Source: Ruminococcaceae bacterium UBA1405 (GTDB taxonomy: Bacteria; Bacillota; Clostridia; Oscillospirales; Ruminococcaceae). From it: a DNA stretch of 44,246 nucleotides. Shown here in pieces: positions 1 through 8,877 of the stretch. Where the stretch lies: assembly GCA_002305685.1 (NCBI GenBank), contig DBQB01000053.1, positions 1 to 44,246 on the forward strand. Direction: 5' to 3'. Every line of letters begins with the position of its first letter. Positions within the stretch are counted from its first letter, which is position 1. The notes beneath the pieces are model-generated. The model had not been told where the DNA came from and did no database searches. It was given only the letters and a program-made list of their open reading frames with translations. Made by a program: the position numbers and the translations under genes.

Positions 1-29
1 TACTGTCTAACAAATGGGGTGCAGTTCAT
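1..29 (-). CDS. Possible 5' end of a partial gene, perhaps an anti-sigma factor
   Basis: An ATG at 27-29 on the minus strand opens a frame that runs off the window and reads MNCTPFVRQ. It lies 22 bases after the stop of the ECF-like sigma gene. A start of the type Met-Asn-Cys is common in zinc-finger (zf-HC2) anti-sigma factors, which usually sit directly after their sigma gene, so this is a reasonable guess. The only purine-rich ribosome site (AGGAG near 47-51) is rather far away, and nine residues are too few to be sure that this is a gene at all. Confidence 0.3.
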
Positions 30-51
30 CTGTGTTTTTCGCCGTTTTCTC

Positions 52-612
52 CTATTCTTTTTCAGAATGAAACCATTCGTCCCAGGGAAAATCCAGCGCT
101 TTCAGCTGTTTGCGAAAATGTTTTTTGGCGGTGGCTGTGCGGGAACGGAGGGTGGAAGCTGGAATATTGAGGATTTTTTCCATCTGTGCACTGGTGAGCC
201 CCTGTATTTTATAGCGCAGCAGTGCCTGTTCCGATTCTTCCAGCATCTCAAAGGCTTCCCAAAAGGAGAGGGAGGAAAGGTAAAAATCTGCATTCTCTTT
301 CTCGTCCGGAAGCTGTAAAATCTCTCCGTTTTCCAGCGGTGTATCCATGGATGTGGTGGGGACATCTGTCTGCTTTCGCCGCAGAAAATCATTTTTCACC
401 GACTTTACCACCCGAAAAACCCAGTGTTCCAGCTGGACCGGCATAAAATAGGAGTTGTGGCAGAGAAACCGCCAGATTTTCTCAAAGGTTGTCTGGGTCA
501 GCTCCTCCGCCAGATCCTGCCGCCGAAAAACACTGTAAAAGTATCCATAGACGGTGCGCTGATAATCCCCATAGATATCACAGAAAAGATCCCGGATTCG
601 CTGATCGTTCAT
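52..612 (-). CDS. RNA polymerase sigma factor, ECF-like (sigma-70 family)
   Basis: This 186-residue protein has the size and two-domain plan of an extracytoplasmic-function sigma factor. Residues about 8-80 resemble region 2, with the typical DLAEELTQTTFEKIWRF segment. Residues about 120-175 resemble the region 4 helix-turn-helix, with SEQALLRYKIQGLTSAQMEKILNIPASTLRSR split across the two recognition helices. Such factors direct polymerase to a small stress or envelope regulon. The ribosome site GGGAG overlaps the last codons of the upstream gene, and only 6 bases separate the two, so translation is probably coupled. A possible anti-sigma gene starts downstream at the window edge. The family is clear, but the regulon is unknown. 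Confidence 0.85.
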   Translation of the reverse strand: MNDQRIRDLFCDIYGDYQRTVYGYFYSVFRRQDLAEELTQTTFEKIWRFLCHNSYFMPVQLEHWVFRVVKSVKNDFLRRKQTDVPTTSMDTPLENGEILQLPDEKENADFYLSSLSFWEAFEMLEESEQALLRYKIQGLTSAQMEKILNIPASTLRSRTATAKKHFRKQLKALDFPWDEWFHSEKE

Positions 613-618
613 CTGAGG

Positions 619-1302
619 TCACTCCCGGTCTTTGTTGGTCTGTTCTTCCAGCGCGCTGATTTTGTTTCCGACGGTAGCGGTAGCAGTGAGATAAGCAAGC
701 AGGGATTGGGGAGCAAAGATTTTATTTCCCACAAGGAACTGAAGATCTTTGGCGCGCAGCAGCTCCACAGTAACATCTGGCTTTAGGGTAAGTTTATTGC
801 CCACGATCAGCAACGTATGATCGGGAAGGTAGGAAAGGCTTTCAGCGTTAAATTCGATGGCATTGGGATAAATTTTATAATTTTCGCATTCCAGATAGGA
901 ATTCATACCGTTTATCGCATCAAAATGAATTCCATTATGGCCGCGCAGCTTTTTGTTGAGGATACAAAGTCCGTTGCACCGTATGGTAATATCCGCGTCC
1001 GGTTGCAGGTCGTTGATGATGCACACGCCGTTAACAGTATAATAAACGGCACGTCCGATAGGGGCATCGTTGTTGATCTCCAGTATCCCATTACAGTTGC
1101 GCATTTCCGCATTGGTAGGAAGATACTGAATGCTGTCGATATCGGACTTGGGAATGGCGGCAAAGGCAGCAGCTACCTCGGGGGAAGCGTCTTTGGGAAG
1201 GATCAGGGTGTCAACATCACAGATTTCTTCAATTTGCCGAATTGCCTCCGGATCGGTGAGATAACGCAGATCGCAGATATCCATATCACAGTACTTTGCC
1301 AT
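619..1302 (-). CDS. Repeat protein of unknown function, probable short beta-solenoid, co-transcribed with a sigma factor
   Basis: I do not recognise this 227-residue protein as a named family. It has no signal peptide and no membrane segment. Its body is repetitive with a period of about 20 residues. Asn-Gly turns preceding a hydrophobic strand recur near residues 71, 91 and 110 (NGILEIN, NGVCIIN, NGLCILN). A second motif, VGNK followed by a hydrophobic strand, recurs at 167, 191 and 211. Such spacing fits a short parallel beta-helix, as in bactofilin-like or other polymer-forming proteins, but this is an inference from the repeats. The start follows a good AGAGGAG site. It lies immediately upstream of the sigma gene, whose ribosome site is inside its 3' end, so a role in sensing or controlling that sigma factor is possible. 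Confidence 0.7.
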   Translation of the reverse strand: MAKYCDMDICDLRYLTDPEAIRQIEEICDVDTLILPKDASPEVAAAFAAIPKSDIDSIQYLPTNAEMRNCNGILEINNDAPIGRAVYYTVNGVCIINDLQPDADITIRCNGLCILNKKLRGHNGIHFDAINGMNSYLECENYKIYPNAIEFNAESLSYLPDHTLLIVGNKLTLKPDVTVELLRAKDLQFLVGNKIFAPQSLLAYLTATATVGNKISALEEQTNKDRE

Positions 1303-1436
1303 AACCGTTTCTCCTCTCTTGTCTTACATGTTTTGTTTTTTCTTCAGGCGCCTTCACTTCTTTAGACGCAGTAGCCGATGGCTTTGTCCAGAAGTATGCA
1401 GAAAAAAGGAGAAAATTTTTCTCAAACGGCCTGTTT

Positions 1437-3881
1437 TTACCAGATGGCAGGACGCTGGGAAGGGGCAACGTACATCCCGTCGGTTTCAGAGATCTGGAAT
1501 GTGTCATAGAACTGCTCAAAGGCAGATACCGTCCGATTCACCCGCACGTTATCAAAGCTGTGCACATCTGCCGTAGCCTGATACTGTAAAAAGCTGCGCA
1601 GGCTGTTGGAGGCCCAGCAGCTGGCAAAAGCGCGAAAGAAGGTCTCGTAATCCGCATCAGGAATTTCGGAGAGATAGTCCAGGATGCAGGCCATAGCCCC
1701 GAGATCCGCAATGTTTTCGCTCAAACTGCGCTCCCCATTGTTGGCGATGCCGGGAGCCACTTCAAAGCCGTCGTAATAGTCGGTCATCTGCTGGCAAAGG
1801 GACTGGAAAGCTGCGTAATCTTTGTCGGTCCACCAGTTGGCGGCATTGCCGTTTTCATCGTATTTGGCGCCGTTGTTGTCAAAACTGTGGGTGATTTCGT
1901 GGGCGATGAAAAAGCCGATTCCGGCAAGATTTTCTTCCAGGGAAGCCTCCGCGTCATAAATCGGGGACTGGAAAGAACCGGCAGGGACGGTAATGCTGTT
2001 GCAGATGGCATTATAGTAAGCGTTGGCAGTCATCAGATCTCCGCCCCATGTGGTTTTGTCCACCTCCTCATGCAGCAGTTTGGGCATCTGGGCGGCGCTG
2101 TATCGGTAAAAGGCAAAGATGTTTTCGATCAGTGTGTTTTCTCCCGCGTTTGGGGGCAGCACCGGAACCTGCGCAAAAGAGTCGTCCCATTCATCGGGAT
2201 AACCTACCTGAATGCGCATGGTATCCAGCTTCTTTTTGGCGTTTTCCTTGGTGGATGGGCTCATCCAGGATAGACGGTCGATGCGTTGGCGGAACACTTC
2301 CAGAATTTCCTGCACCATCTCGGTGACCTGCTGCTTGTCCTCGGCGGAGCAGTAGGTGTGGGCATAGTAGCGGTTGATCTCATCGGAGAGGACGTTGCGG
2401 GTGTAGTAGTAGGCATATTCCTCCAGCGTAGGGTCCCCAGAGGTGCCGGTATAAAGATTTTGGAAGGCGTTGGCGGTTTCGTTGAGCTGGGTGGTGAGAT
2501 AGGGGCTGAGCCCTCCCACCAGATTGGCGATGCAGAGGGATTTTAGCAGCTCCAGATTCTGGTCGTTACATTTGGAAGCAAAGAGCTGAAGGGTGGCGGG
2601 ATTGGACACCAGCACCTTTTTGGCGTCGGCGTAGGTATACCCCTGCTTTTCCAGCATCACCGACAAATCCACCGATTCAAACATCTCCTGCAACTGTTCC
2701 AAGGTATAGAGATTGTAGGTGTTATCCACATCCTGCGACTGTTCCGGACTCCATTCCAGCGGCGCCATCTCCAGATTAAAGGAGACCACCTGCTCTGCAC
2801 GCTGAGATGCCTGCTGCTGGGAACATCCGGCAAATAGGAACACTTCGGTGAGATACTGAGAAAAACCATCCACCAGCGTCTGGTTGACCGGCTGGGTCAA
2901 AATATCTTTGGTCATGGAGATAGAGGCATAGGTGAAGGAGAGAATATAGCTTTCGCTGTTTTGATTGTCCACAGTGGGAGTAAAGTCATAGAGCAGGGTG
3001 ATACCGGTCTCCTGAAAGCAGGTGTAGAGCGCCTGCAACAGCGCGTCCAGTGTCTGTGCCTGGGAGAATGCGGTGAGATAGGGCAGCAGCGGCTGATTTC
3101 CTGCCTGGTTGCGGGATGAGGCATCCATATAACAGTGATAGAAATTGGCGATCTTTTCTTCATCGCTGCCAGAAGGGAGATTTTCCCTTTGCACCAGCTC
3201 CATCACATCCACTGCCACCTGGGAGATGGTATCCCGGGTAATTTGGGTCAGAGGGGATTCGGCGCCGTAACCGGAGAAGATGGAATGCTTTTGCCGCCAG
3301 CTGCGGGTAGCGGTGGCCCAGAAATCATCCTGTTCCCGCTCTCCCAGATAGGCGTACACCCGCCGGATCATGGTTTCCAGCTCCTCACGGGTGACCGGTT
3401 CATCCGGATGCAGCAGCGCCTGATTGGAGCCGGTTTCCTCCCCGGTGATCAGTCCTGCGTCCATCAGGTTTTGCATGGGCGCCTGCGCCCAATCCGGCAG
3501 ATCGGTAAACTGGTAACCGATGGGATTGGCATAGCAGGCGCTGATATCGGGGGCAGGCAGATACCCAAAAGCGGTGGAGAGCATTACCAGCATCTCGATG
3601 CGGGTGATGGAGGCGGACGGTTCAGGGTCCTCTCCCTGAAGTTGGAGGGAGGAGAGCAGCCCCTGTGGGGTAATGGTGCTGTAAGAGGCTGCTGCTTGTG
3701 ACAACAGTTGTGCCGTTTCCAGCCGGGTCAGTAAGCCTTCCTGTACCTGTACTGGGGTGGATACAGGAAGATCCGAGGAAGGGGAAGAATCAGGAGGGAC
3801 AATGTTTTGACAACCGGAGAGTACAACAGAGATGGTCAGCAGCAAGGCCAGAGAGGAGCGTATCAATTTGGAAAGATTCAT
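1437..3881 (-). CDS. M13 family zinc metallopeptidase lipoprotein with SLH-like N-terminal repeats
   Basis: This 814-residue protein is a neprilysin/PepO-type (M13) endopeptidase that would cleave peptides outside the cell. The zinc motif HEITH is at residues 661-665, and the third ligand is E722 in ENIADLGA. The chain ends in Trp, as M13 enzymes usually do. An N-terminal lipobox (VVLSGC, Cys24) predicts a membrane-anchored lipoprotein. Between the anchor and the catalytic domain, residues about 45-185 resemble S-layer-homology repeats (TRLETAQLLSQAA, TRIEMLVMLSTAF and VTREELETMIRRVYAY), an uncommon addition for M13. I chose ATG at 3881 because an AAAAGGAG site sits just before it and it gives a clean signal peptide. 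An in-frame start eight codons upstream has no such support. The protein diverges from the penicillin-binding protein gene. Confidence 0.93.
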   Translation of the reverse strand: MNLSKLIRSSLALLLTISVVLSGCQNIVPPDSSPSSDLPVSTPVQVQEGLLTRLETAQLLSQAAASYSTITPQGLLSSLQLQGEDPEPSASITRIEMLVMLSTAFGYLPAPDISACYANPIGYQFTDLPDWAQAPMQNLMDAGLITGEETGSNQALLHPDEPVTREELETMIRRVYAYLGEREQDDFWATATRSWRQKHSIFSGYGAESPLTQITRDTISQVAVDVMELVQRENLPSGSDEEKIANFYHCYMDASSRNQAGNQPLLPYLTAFSQAQTLDALLQALYTCFQETGITLLYDFTPTVDNQNSESYILSFTYASISMTKDILTQPVNQTLVDGFSQYLTEVFLFAGCSQQQASQRAEQVVSFNLEMAPLEWSPEQSQDVDNTYNLYTLEQLQEMFESVDLSVMLEKQGYTYADAKKVLVSNPATLQLFASKCNDQNLELLKSLCIANLVGGLSPYLTTQLNETANAFQNLYTGTSGDPTLEEYAYYYTRNVLSDEINRYYAHTYCSAEDKQQVTEMVQEILEVFRQRIDRLSWMSPSTKENAKKKLDTMRIQVGYPDEWDDSFAQVPVLPPNAGENTLIENIFAFYRYSAAQMPKLLHEEVDKTTWGGDLMTANAYYNAICNSITVPAGSFQSPIYDAEASLEENLAGIGFFIAHEITHSFDNNGAKYDENGNAANWWTDKDYAAFQSLCQQMTDYYDGFEVAPGIANNGERSLSENIADLGAMACILDYLSEIPDADYETFFRAFASCWASNSLRSFLQYQATADVHSFDNVRVNRTVSAFEQFYDTFQISETDGMYVAPSQRPAIW

Positions 3882-4028
3882 GGCAGTCTCCTTTTTTCGT
3901 TGCAAATGAGTTAGATATCGGAAATCACAGCAAACAGAAAACTCTCTTTTAGAATAGCACAGGATTGTCCAAAATGGATGAACAGAATAAAAAAAGAGAG
4001 GAGCGGTGCAAAAACAGCGAGAAACGGC

Positions 4029-4061
4029 CCATGCTAAAAAGGATCGATGTCATTAGCATGG
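4029..4061. promoter_or_regulatory. Perfect 9-bp dyad in a divergent promoter region
   Basis: CCATGCTAA at 4029-4037 is repeated in inverse as TTAGCATGG at 4053-4061, with a 15-base spacer. It lies between the divergent peptidase and penicillin-binding protein genes, 60 bases before the latter. No T-tract follows it, so a protein binding site is more likely than a terminator. The cognate regulator is unknown. Confidence 0.4.
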
Positions 4062-4120
4062 CCGCCGGTACGTTTTTCATGTATCGAGAGCGGTGATTTT
4101 CACGGAAAGGGTGAACGGGA

Positions 4121-5770
4121 TTGAAAAATCATCTCAGCCGCAGAGTGATTGGCTTTTTTTGTTGCTTTTTGATAGGTACTATGGTTTTGTTTGGGCGTCT
4201 GGCAGTGCTCACCGGAGGAGAGGAGATGGCGGCGGCCGTCACAGCACAGGGACAGAAAACACTGGAGGTGGCCAAGGGAAGAGGAATGATCTATGACCGT
4301 AATTTGCAGCCGCTGGTAAATGAGCAGAGCAGCTACCGGGCCGCTGTGATGCCCACCGAGCAGGCGATCCGAACGGTCACCGAACTGCTCCCGGAACAGT
4401 CGATGGGAATTTTGGAGCTGGCACGCCAGGGCAACCCATTTACATTGGAACTACCCACCCCCTATGTCTATTCTGGGGGTGTTTATGTGTTTGAAATAAA
4501 GCAGCGTTACAGTGATCCGCCGTTGGCGCCCCATATTGTCGGGTACACCGACACGGCGGGGACCAGAGGGCTTTCCGGGATAGAAAAAGCCTATGATACC
4601 CTTTTGACGCAGGAGGACGCCGCCATACGTGTGAGCTATCAGGCTGATGTTCTGGGCAACCCGGTGGAGGGGACCACCGTACAGGTGGACAAAGACGGGT
4701 ATGCGGTAAAGGAAGGGGTGGTACTGACACTGGATAAAGAGATTCAGCAGATCTGCCGGGATGCGGCACTGGGGCTTACCGGGCAGTCGGATTCCTCGCG
4801 GGAACCTATGGAGAAAGGAGGAGTCTTGGTGATGGATCCCCACAGTGGGGATATCCTTGCCTGTGTCAGTTTTCCGGAATTTTCGCAGAATGATGTTGCC
4901 GCCAGTTTGGAGGCGGAGGATAGTCCGTTTCTCAATCGATGCCTTAGCGCCTACAATGTTGGTTCTCCTTTTAAGTTGGTGGTGGCTGCTGCGGCACTGG
5001 AAAACGGCATTTCCCGGTATCATACCTATACCTGCAAAGGGTATGAGGATATTGGAGGGCAGATCTTTTACTGCAACAATCTGGCCGGACACGGGGAAAT
5101 TGATATGAAAACAGCAGTGGAGGAGTCCTGCAACACCTATTTTATCCATTTGATGGATATTTTAGGGCCGGATGCTGTGATGTTGATGGCACGGTCGATG
5201 GGTTTTGGCAACGGAGATCAGTTGGCGGAAGGTATCAGCGGGGCGGCGGGCAATCTGCCGGAACTGGAGCTGTTGCGCAGCCTTCCTGCAGAGGCAGCCA
5301 ACCTATCCTTTGGACAGGGCCAACTGTTGGCCACCCCTCTTCAGCTGGCAAAGATGATCTCGGTGATTGCCGGAGGCGGAAACAGTGTTACCCCTTGGCT
5401 GGTCATCGGCACCACCAACCAGGACGCGACAGCGGTTGCCTCCTATGAACCGGTATATGCCGCCAACCCGGCGATTCTTCCTCGCACCGCCGCTGTGCTG
5501 CGGGAGTTTATGATCGGGGTGGTGGAGGAAGGAAGCGGTATCTACGCCCAGCCGGAGGAAGGCGGCGCAGGGGGAAAAACCGGTTCGGCGCAGACCGGCA
5601 TTTATCGGGAGGATGAAGAACTGGTACACGCCTGGTTTACGGGATTTTATCCCGCGCTCTCGCCTCAGTATGTCATTGTGGTATTTGTGGAGGAGGGGGA
5701 ATCCGGAGCCAAGGCCGCTGCGCCTATCTTCAAAGATATTGTGGATCAATTAGCCAAATTGGACAGATAG
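4121..5770 (+). CDS. Penicillin-binding protein, class B transpeptidase (PBP2/SpoVD type)
   Basis: This 549-residue protein cross-links peptidoglycan at the outer face of the membrane. A single membrane anchor spans residues about 8-28, followed by an N-terminal dimerisation region with the usual RGMIYDRN start. The transpeptidase domain carries all three active-site motifs: SPFK with nucleophile S282, SCN at 336-338, and KTG at 486-488 within GKTGSAQTG. There are no PASTA repeats. It is shorter than most housekeeping class B enzymes. The start is a TTG preceded by GGAAAGGG, since no ATG in frame lies before the membrane anchor. The sequence does not show whether it serves elongation, division or sporulation. 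Confidence 0.93.
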   Translation: MKNHLSRRVIGFFCCFLIGTMVLFGRLAVLTGGEEMAAAVTAQGQKTLEVAKGRGMIYDRNLQPLVNEQSSYRAAVMPTEQAIRTVTELLPEQSMGILELARQGNPFTLELPTPYVYSGGVYVFEIKQRYSDPPLAPHIVGYTDTAGTRGLSGIEKAYDTLLTQEDAAIRVSYQADVLGNPVEGTTVQVDKDGYAVKEGVVLTLDKEIQQICRDAALGLTGQSDSSREPMEKGGVLVMDPHSGDILACVSFPEFSQNDVAASLEAEDSPFLNRCLSAYNVGSPFKLVVAAAALENGISRYHTYTCKGYEDIGGQIFYCNNLAGHGEIDMKTAVEESCNTYFIHLMDILGPDAVMLMARSMGFGNGDQLAEGISGAAGNLPELELLRSLPAEAANLSFGQGQLLATPLQLAKMISVIAGGGNSVTPWLVIGTTNQDATAVASYEPVYAANPAILPRTAAVLREFMIGVVEEGSGIYAQPEEGGAGGKTGSAQTGIYREDEELVHAWFTGFYPALSPQYVIVVFVEEGESGAKAAAPIFKDIVDQLAKLDR

Positions 5771-5784
5771 AGGATGGGTTGCCC

Positions 5785-5813
5785 TTGCTGTTTTACTGGA
5801 TTTGTTGTATAAT
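5785..5813 (+). promoter_or_regulatory. Promoter of the DegV gene
   Basis: A -35-like TTGCTG at 5785-5790 and a perfect -10 TATAAT at 5808-5813 are separated by 17 bases. The DegV start codon follows about 120 bases downstream. Confidence 0.55.
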
Positions 5814-5932
5814 CTTATTGATTGATACAGTAAAAAATAAAATTTTACAGCTGTATCGGCGTAGAATAAAGTGGGATTTTGAAGAGTGTCTCGCACCGTT
5901 TTGTTCCCACCGGATTTTAAAGGAGGCAGCAG

Positions 5933-6808
5933 ATGGAAAACAGGCCGTATATCATTATTAGCGATACCACCGGAGATCTTCCTATGCAATATGTTAAGGA
6001 CAATGGTTTGGGCATGATGGCCATCTCCTATGAAATTGACGGTGTGGAATATGATGGAATGGACCATATCCTTACTCCCAAAGAATTTTATGAAAAAATG
6101 CGTTCCGGTTCCATGCCCAAAACCCAACAGATCAATCCTGACCAATCCGGGCAGTACTTTACCCGAATGATTGAGCAGGGATATGATATTCTGTATATTG
6201 CCTTCTCCTCGGCTCTCAGCGGTACCTATCAAAGCGCCCTTACTGCCCGTGAAGAAGTTTTGGAAAAGCATCCCAATGCCCGGATCGAGATATTTGATTC
6301 CCTCAGTGCATCGGTGGGGGAAGGGCTTTTGGTTCACAAAGCCTTGCAGCAAAAGCAGAAAGGCGCTACTTTGGATGAGCTCCTCAGCTGGCTTTCCGAA
6401 AATGTACAGCATCTTGCCACCTATTTTACGGTGGATGATCTGTTCCATCTCCATCGTGGCGGTCGTGTCTCCAAAACGGCGGCTGTGGTTGGGTCGATGC
6501 TGGGAATTAAGCCGGTACTGTACGTCAGCCCGGAAGGAAAACTGGAGCCGGTGGGAAAGGTACGGGGCCGCAAGCAATCGCTGACGGCGCTGGTGGACTA
6601 TCTCTCCCGGCTATGGCTGGAATCCCCAGAAAACGATACCGTCTTTATCAGCCACGGGGATGCGCCGGAGGACGCTCAGTTTGTGGCCTCTCTGGTGCGG
6701 GAACGGGTTCATCCCAAAGAGATTTTGGTTACCGATATCGGACCCTGTATCGGCGCCCATTCTGGTCCCGGAACCATCGCGCTGGCTTTCTGGGGCACCA
6801 AACGGTGA
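5933..6808 (+). CDS. DegV family fatty-acid-binding protein
   Basis: This 291-residue protein has the full length and motifs of the DegV (FakB-like) family, which bind a fatty acid in a cleft between two domains. In Firmicutes related FakB proteins present the fatty acid to the kinase FakA. Recognisable segments are the N-terminal SDTTGDLP (10-17), PKTQQINP (62-69), FSSALSGTYQSA (91-102) and the later RGGRVSKTAA. The start ATG follows an AAGGAGG site. No FakA kinase gene is adjacent, so the lipid role rests on the family only. A strong terminator follows, so it appears to be monocistronic. Confidence 0.93.
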   Translation: MENRPYIIISDTTGDLPMQYVKDNGLGMMAISYEIDGVEYDGMDHILTPKEFYEKMRSGSMPKTQQINPDQSGQYFTRMIEQGYDILYIAFSSALSGTYQSALTAREEVLEKHPNARIEIFDSLSASVGEGLLVHKALQQKQKGATLDELLSWLSENVQHLATYFTVDDLFHLHRGGRVSKTAAVVGSMLGIKPVLYVSPEGKLEPVGKVRGRKQSLTALVDYLSRLWLESPENDTVFISHGDAPEDAQFVASLVRERVHPKEILVTDIGPCIGAHSGPGTIALAFWGTKR

Positions 6809-6825
6809 CTTCGTAATCAGTGAGA

Positions 6826-6880
6826 AGCCCTGCACAAAAGACAGCGTCAGCGCTGTTTTGGTGCAGGGCTTTTGTCTTGT
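6826..6880 (+). terminator. Intrinsic terminator after the DegV gene
   Basis: AGCCCTGCAC at 6826-6835 pairs with GTGCAGGGCT at 6861-6870, with further pairing of ACAGCG and CGCTGT inside. A T-rich run follows directly. Confidence 0.85.
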
Positions 6881-7001
6881 AGGGCGCAGCGCAAAAACGT
6901 TCATAAAATGGATATAGTCTGTACTTGATTGGAGACTGGAACCTTTGCCCTGTGGGGTGTTAACATAGGGATAAAACCGGGATACAAAGGATGGGAGAAA
7001 G

Positions 7002-8165
7002 ATGAAGATAAATAGAGATCGGACGCGACGCTGGATGTTGCCGATGCTGGCGGCTATGGTTGTGGCAGGGATATTTTCTGGCTGTCAGATGTCACAGAGA
7101 GATTTTTCCAGCGATTCCGATGACGCTCTGGCGAAAACGCGGTGGTCCTCCACCGGTTGGTCTGGAAAAACGGAAGGCGTTTTGCACAGTACAGCGTTTG
7201 TGCCGCTGCAAACAGATGGCGTCGATGGGATCAGCGCCTCCAAAACGGCGGCTGTTATTGTCCTTGGAGAGAAGGAAAGCGCAGGAATCCAGCGCCTTTC
7301 TACCCCAGCGCTGGAGATCCGGCAGCTGGACAGCGGACGGCTTCAGCTGTCCTGGGATTTGATTCAGGACGCGTCAGGGTATCTGGTGGAACTGTACAGC
7401 GACGGTGGAAAACTGCTGGAAAGCGCTCAGGTGAGCCGGTTTGAAAGCTATTATCTCACCCAATTCCAGGTGGAGGAGGATGTCTATTATCGTCTGCGGG
7501 TGAAAGCGCTGCGGGCAGAGACGTCCCAGAAGGAGGATTCCCTTTGGGATTCGGTGGTGTATCGGGCGGGAGATTGGAAGCCGGAAGCGGTGAAAAATGT
7601 GCAGCTGGAACTGGTGGACGATGAGGAGAATTCCAAGGAAGTCCGGTTGCAGGCAAGCTGGGATACCCAGCAGGACGACAGCGCTTACCGTGTGATTCTC
7701 ACCGACCCCGACGGAGCGGTGTTGTTTGATGAGACGGTGGAGGGAAATTATACATACTTTGACCAGGTAACCCCTGCATCTACCGGGCGTTATACCGTGA
7801 AGGTTTGCAGGGTGGAGCAGGAACGCGGAATGCGTTCGGACTACCGCTGGGATGGACTACGGGTGGAAAACGCTTCTCGAAAGCTGGATTCTCCGGTGAT
7901 TTTCACTGAGTTTTCAGACCATACCCTTTCGGTACGCTGGGAACCTGTGGACCATGCCAGAAGTTATTCGCTGCGTATCCGGGAGTATGGATCGGACCAT
8001 AGCATTCTGGACAGCGGCAGTACCACCGACACGGAGTTTGTTTTTGAGAATGTGGATTTTCAAAAGAATACCAAATATGTGGTGGAGATTCGCGCCAATG
8101 CCCAGAGCGGATATCAAAGCTCCGATTATACCGGTTATTCCACCGGCTACTATGGATGGCAGTAA
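7002..8165 (+). CDS. Lipoprotein with fibronectin type III-like domains
   Basis: This 387-residue protein carries a signal peptide ending in a lipobox (GIFSGC, Cys28), so it should be tethered to the outer face of the membrane. Three stretches look like fibronectin type III-type beta sandwiches, each with a central strand and a conserved Trp: about residues 95-185 (LQLSWDLIQDASGYLVEL), 190-290 (LQASWDTQQDDSAYRVIL) and 295-375 (LSVRWEPVDHARSYSLRI). No catalytic domain is visible, so binding or display is more likely than enzymatic activity. It is followed after 46 bases by a DUF2752 membrane protein gene, probably in one transcript. No substrate can be named. Confidence 0.75.
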   Translation: MKINRDRTRRWMLPMLAAMVVAGIFSGCQMSQRDFSSDSDDALAKTRWSSTGWSGKTEGVLHSTAFVPLQTDGVDGISASKTAAVIVLGEKESAGIQRLSTPALEIRQLDSGRLQLSWDLIQDASGYLVELYSDGGKLLESAQVSRFESYYLTQFQVEEDVYYRLRVKALRAETSQKEDSLWDSVVYRAGDWKPEAVKNVQLELVDDEENSKEVRLQASWDTQQDDSAYRVILTDPDGAVLFDETVEGNYTYFDQVTPASTGRYTVKVCRVEQERGMRSDYRWDGLRVENASRKLDSPVIFTEFSDHTLSVRWEPVDHARSYSLRIREYGSDHSILDSGSTTDTEFVFENVDFQKNTKYVVEIRANAQSGYQSSDYTGYSTGYYGWQ

Positions 8166-8211
8166 ATCGTACAGGGAAATTGGGGTTATTTTCACAAAGG
8201 AGCGAAGGACA

Positions 8212-8625
8212 GTGAAGGGTTGGAGCAGGCGTCTGGGGATGCTGATCGTTGCGGTGCTGGGAATTCTGGTTGGAATTTGGCTGCTATCGTTTTTTTATCG
8301 GTGCCCCGTATACTGGATAACCGGTATTCCCTGTCCGGGATGTGGGATGACGCGGGCTTTTTTCGCGCTGATGCATCTGGATTTTGAAGCGGCATTTTAC
8401 TGGCATCCGGCCGTATATCTCATTGCGGCGTCCGCAGCGGTTCAGATGGCCGCCTATGTGGCGGAGGGATACCATTTCAGACAGACCACTCGGTTGTGGG
8501 CCTTGGTAGGGATTGTAATGCTGGTGATCTGGATGGTACGGCTGCCTGGATATTTGGATGGCAGTGGACCGCTGACGGTGCGGGAAGGGTCGTTGGGGGC
8601 TGCGCTGCGGGATCTGCTGCTCTGA
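8212..8625 (+). CDS. DUF2752 family small membrane protein
   Basis: This 137-residue protein matches the DUF2752 family: an N-terminal membrane helix, then the signature CPGCGMTRAF with closely spaced cysteines, then two further membrane helices. The family's function is not known; the Cys-x-x-Cys-Gly-x-Thr-Arg motif has been the basis for suggestions of metal or redox roles. The start is the GTG at 8212, nine bases after AAAGGAG. An open frame continues upstream but only overlaps the lipoprotein gene out of frame. It is probably expressed with the preceding lipoprotein. Confidence 0.88.
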   Translation: MKGWSRRLGMLIVAVLGILVGIWLLSFFYRCPVYWITGIPCPGCGMTRAFFALMHLDFEAAFYWHPAVYLIAASAAVQMAAYVAEGYHFRQTTRLWALVGIVMLVIWMVRLPGYLDGSGPLTVREGSLGAALRDLLL

Positions 8626-8790
8626 GAACCGACCTGCTTGGTTGTTTTTCAAATGGCGAAGGATGGGCCAAGTGTCTTTGAGCAAAAGACAGATGAGCGC
8701 TGTGGAAGGAAAAACTGCACAGATTCTGTCGGGATATTTCATAGAAAACAGGTACAGCCGCCAAAGTTGTAGGACGGTGGGAAAGCTTTA

Positions 8791-8819
8791 TTGAATCCGG
8801 TTGTTTTTTCAGGTATAAT
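8791..8819 (+). promoter_or_regulatory. Promoter of glyA
   Basis: TTGAAT at 8791-8796 and TATAAT at 8814-8819 are spaced by 17 bases. The leader to the glyA start codon is only about 50 bases, too short for a glycine or tetrahydrofolate riboswitch. Confidence 0.7.
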
Positions 8820-8877
8820 AATCGTAAGATTGGATGTCTCAATAGAGAGAAAATGCCAAAAAGAAGGATGTGTCGCA

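Noticed and set aside
8820..8877. Possible glycine or tetrahydrofolate riboswitch before glyA
   Set aside because: The leader between promoter and start codon is about 50 bases, too short for either aptamer.
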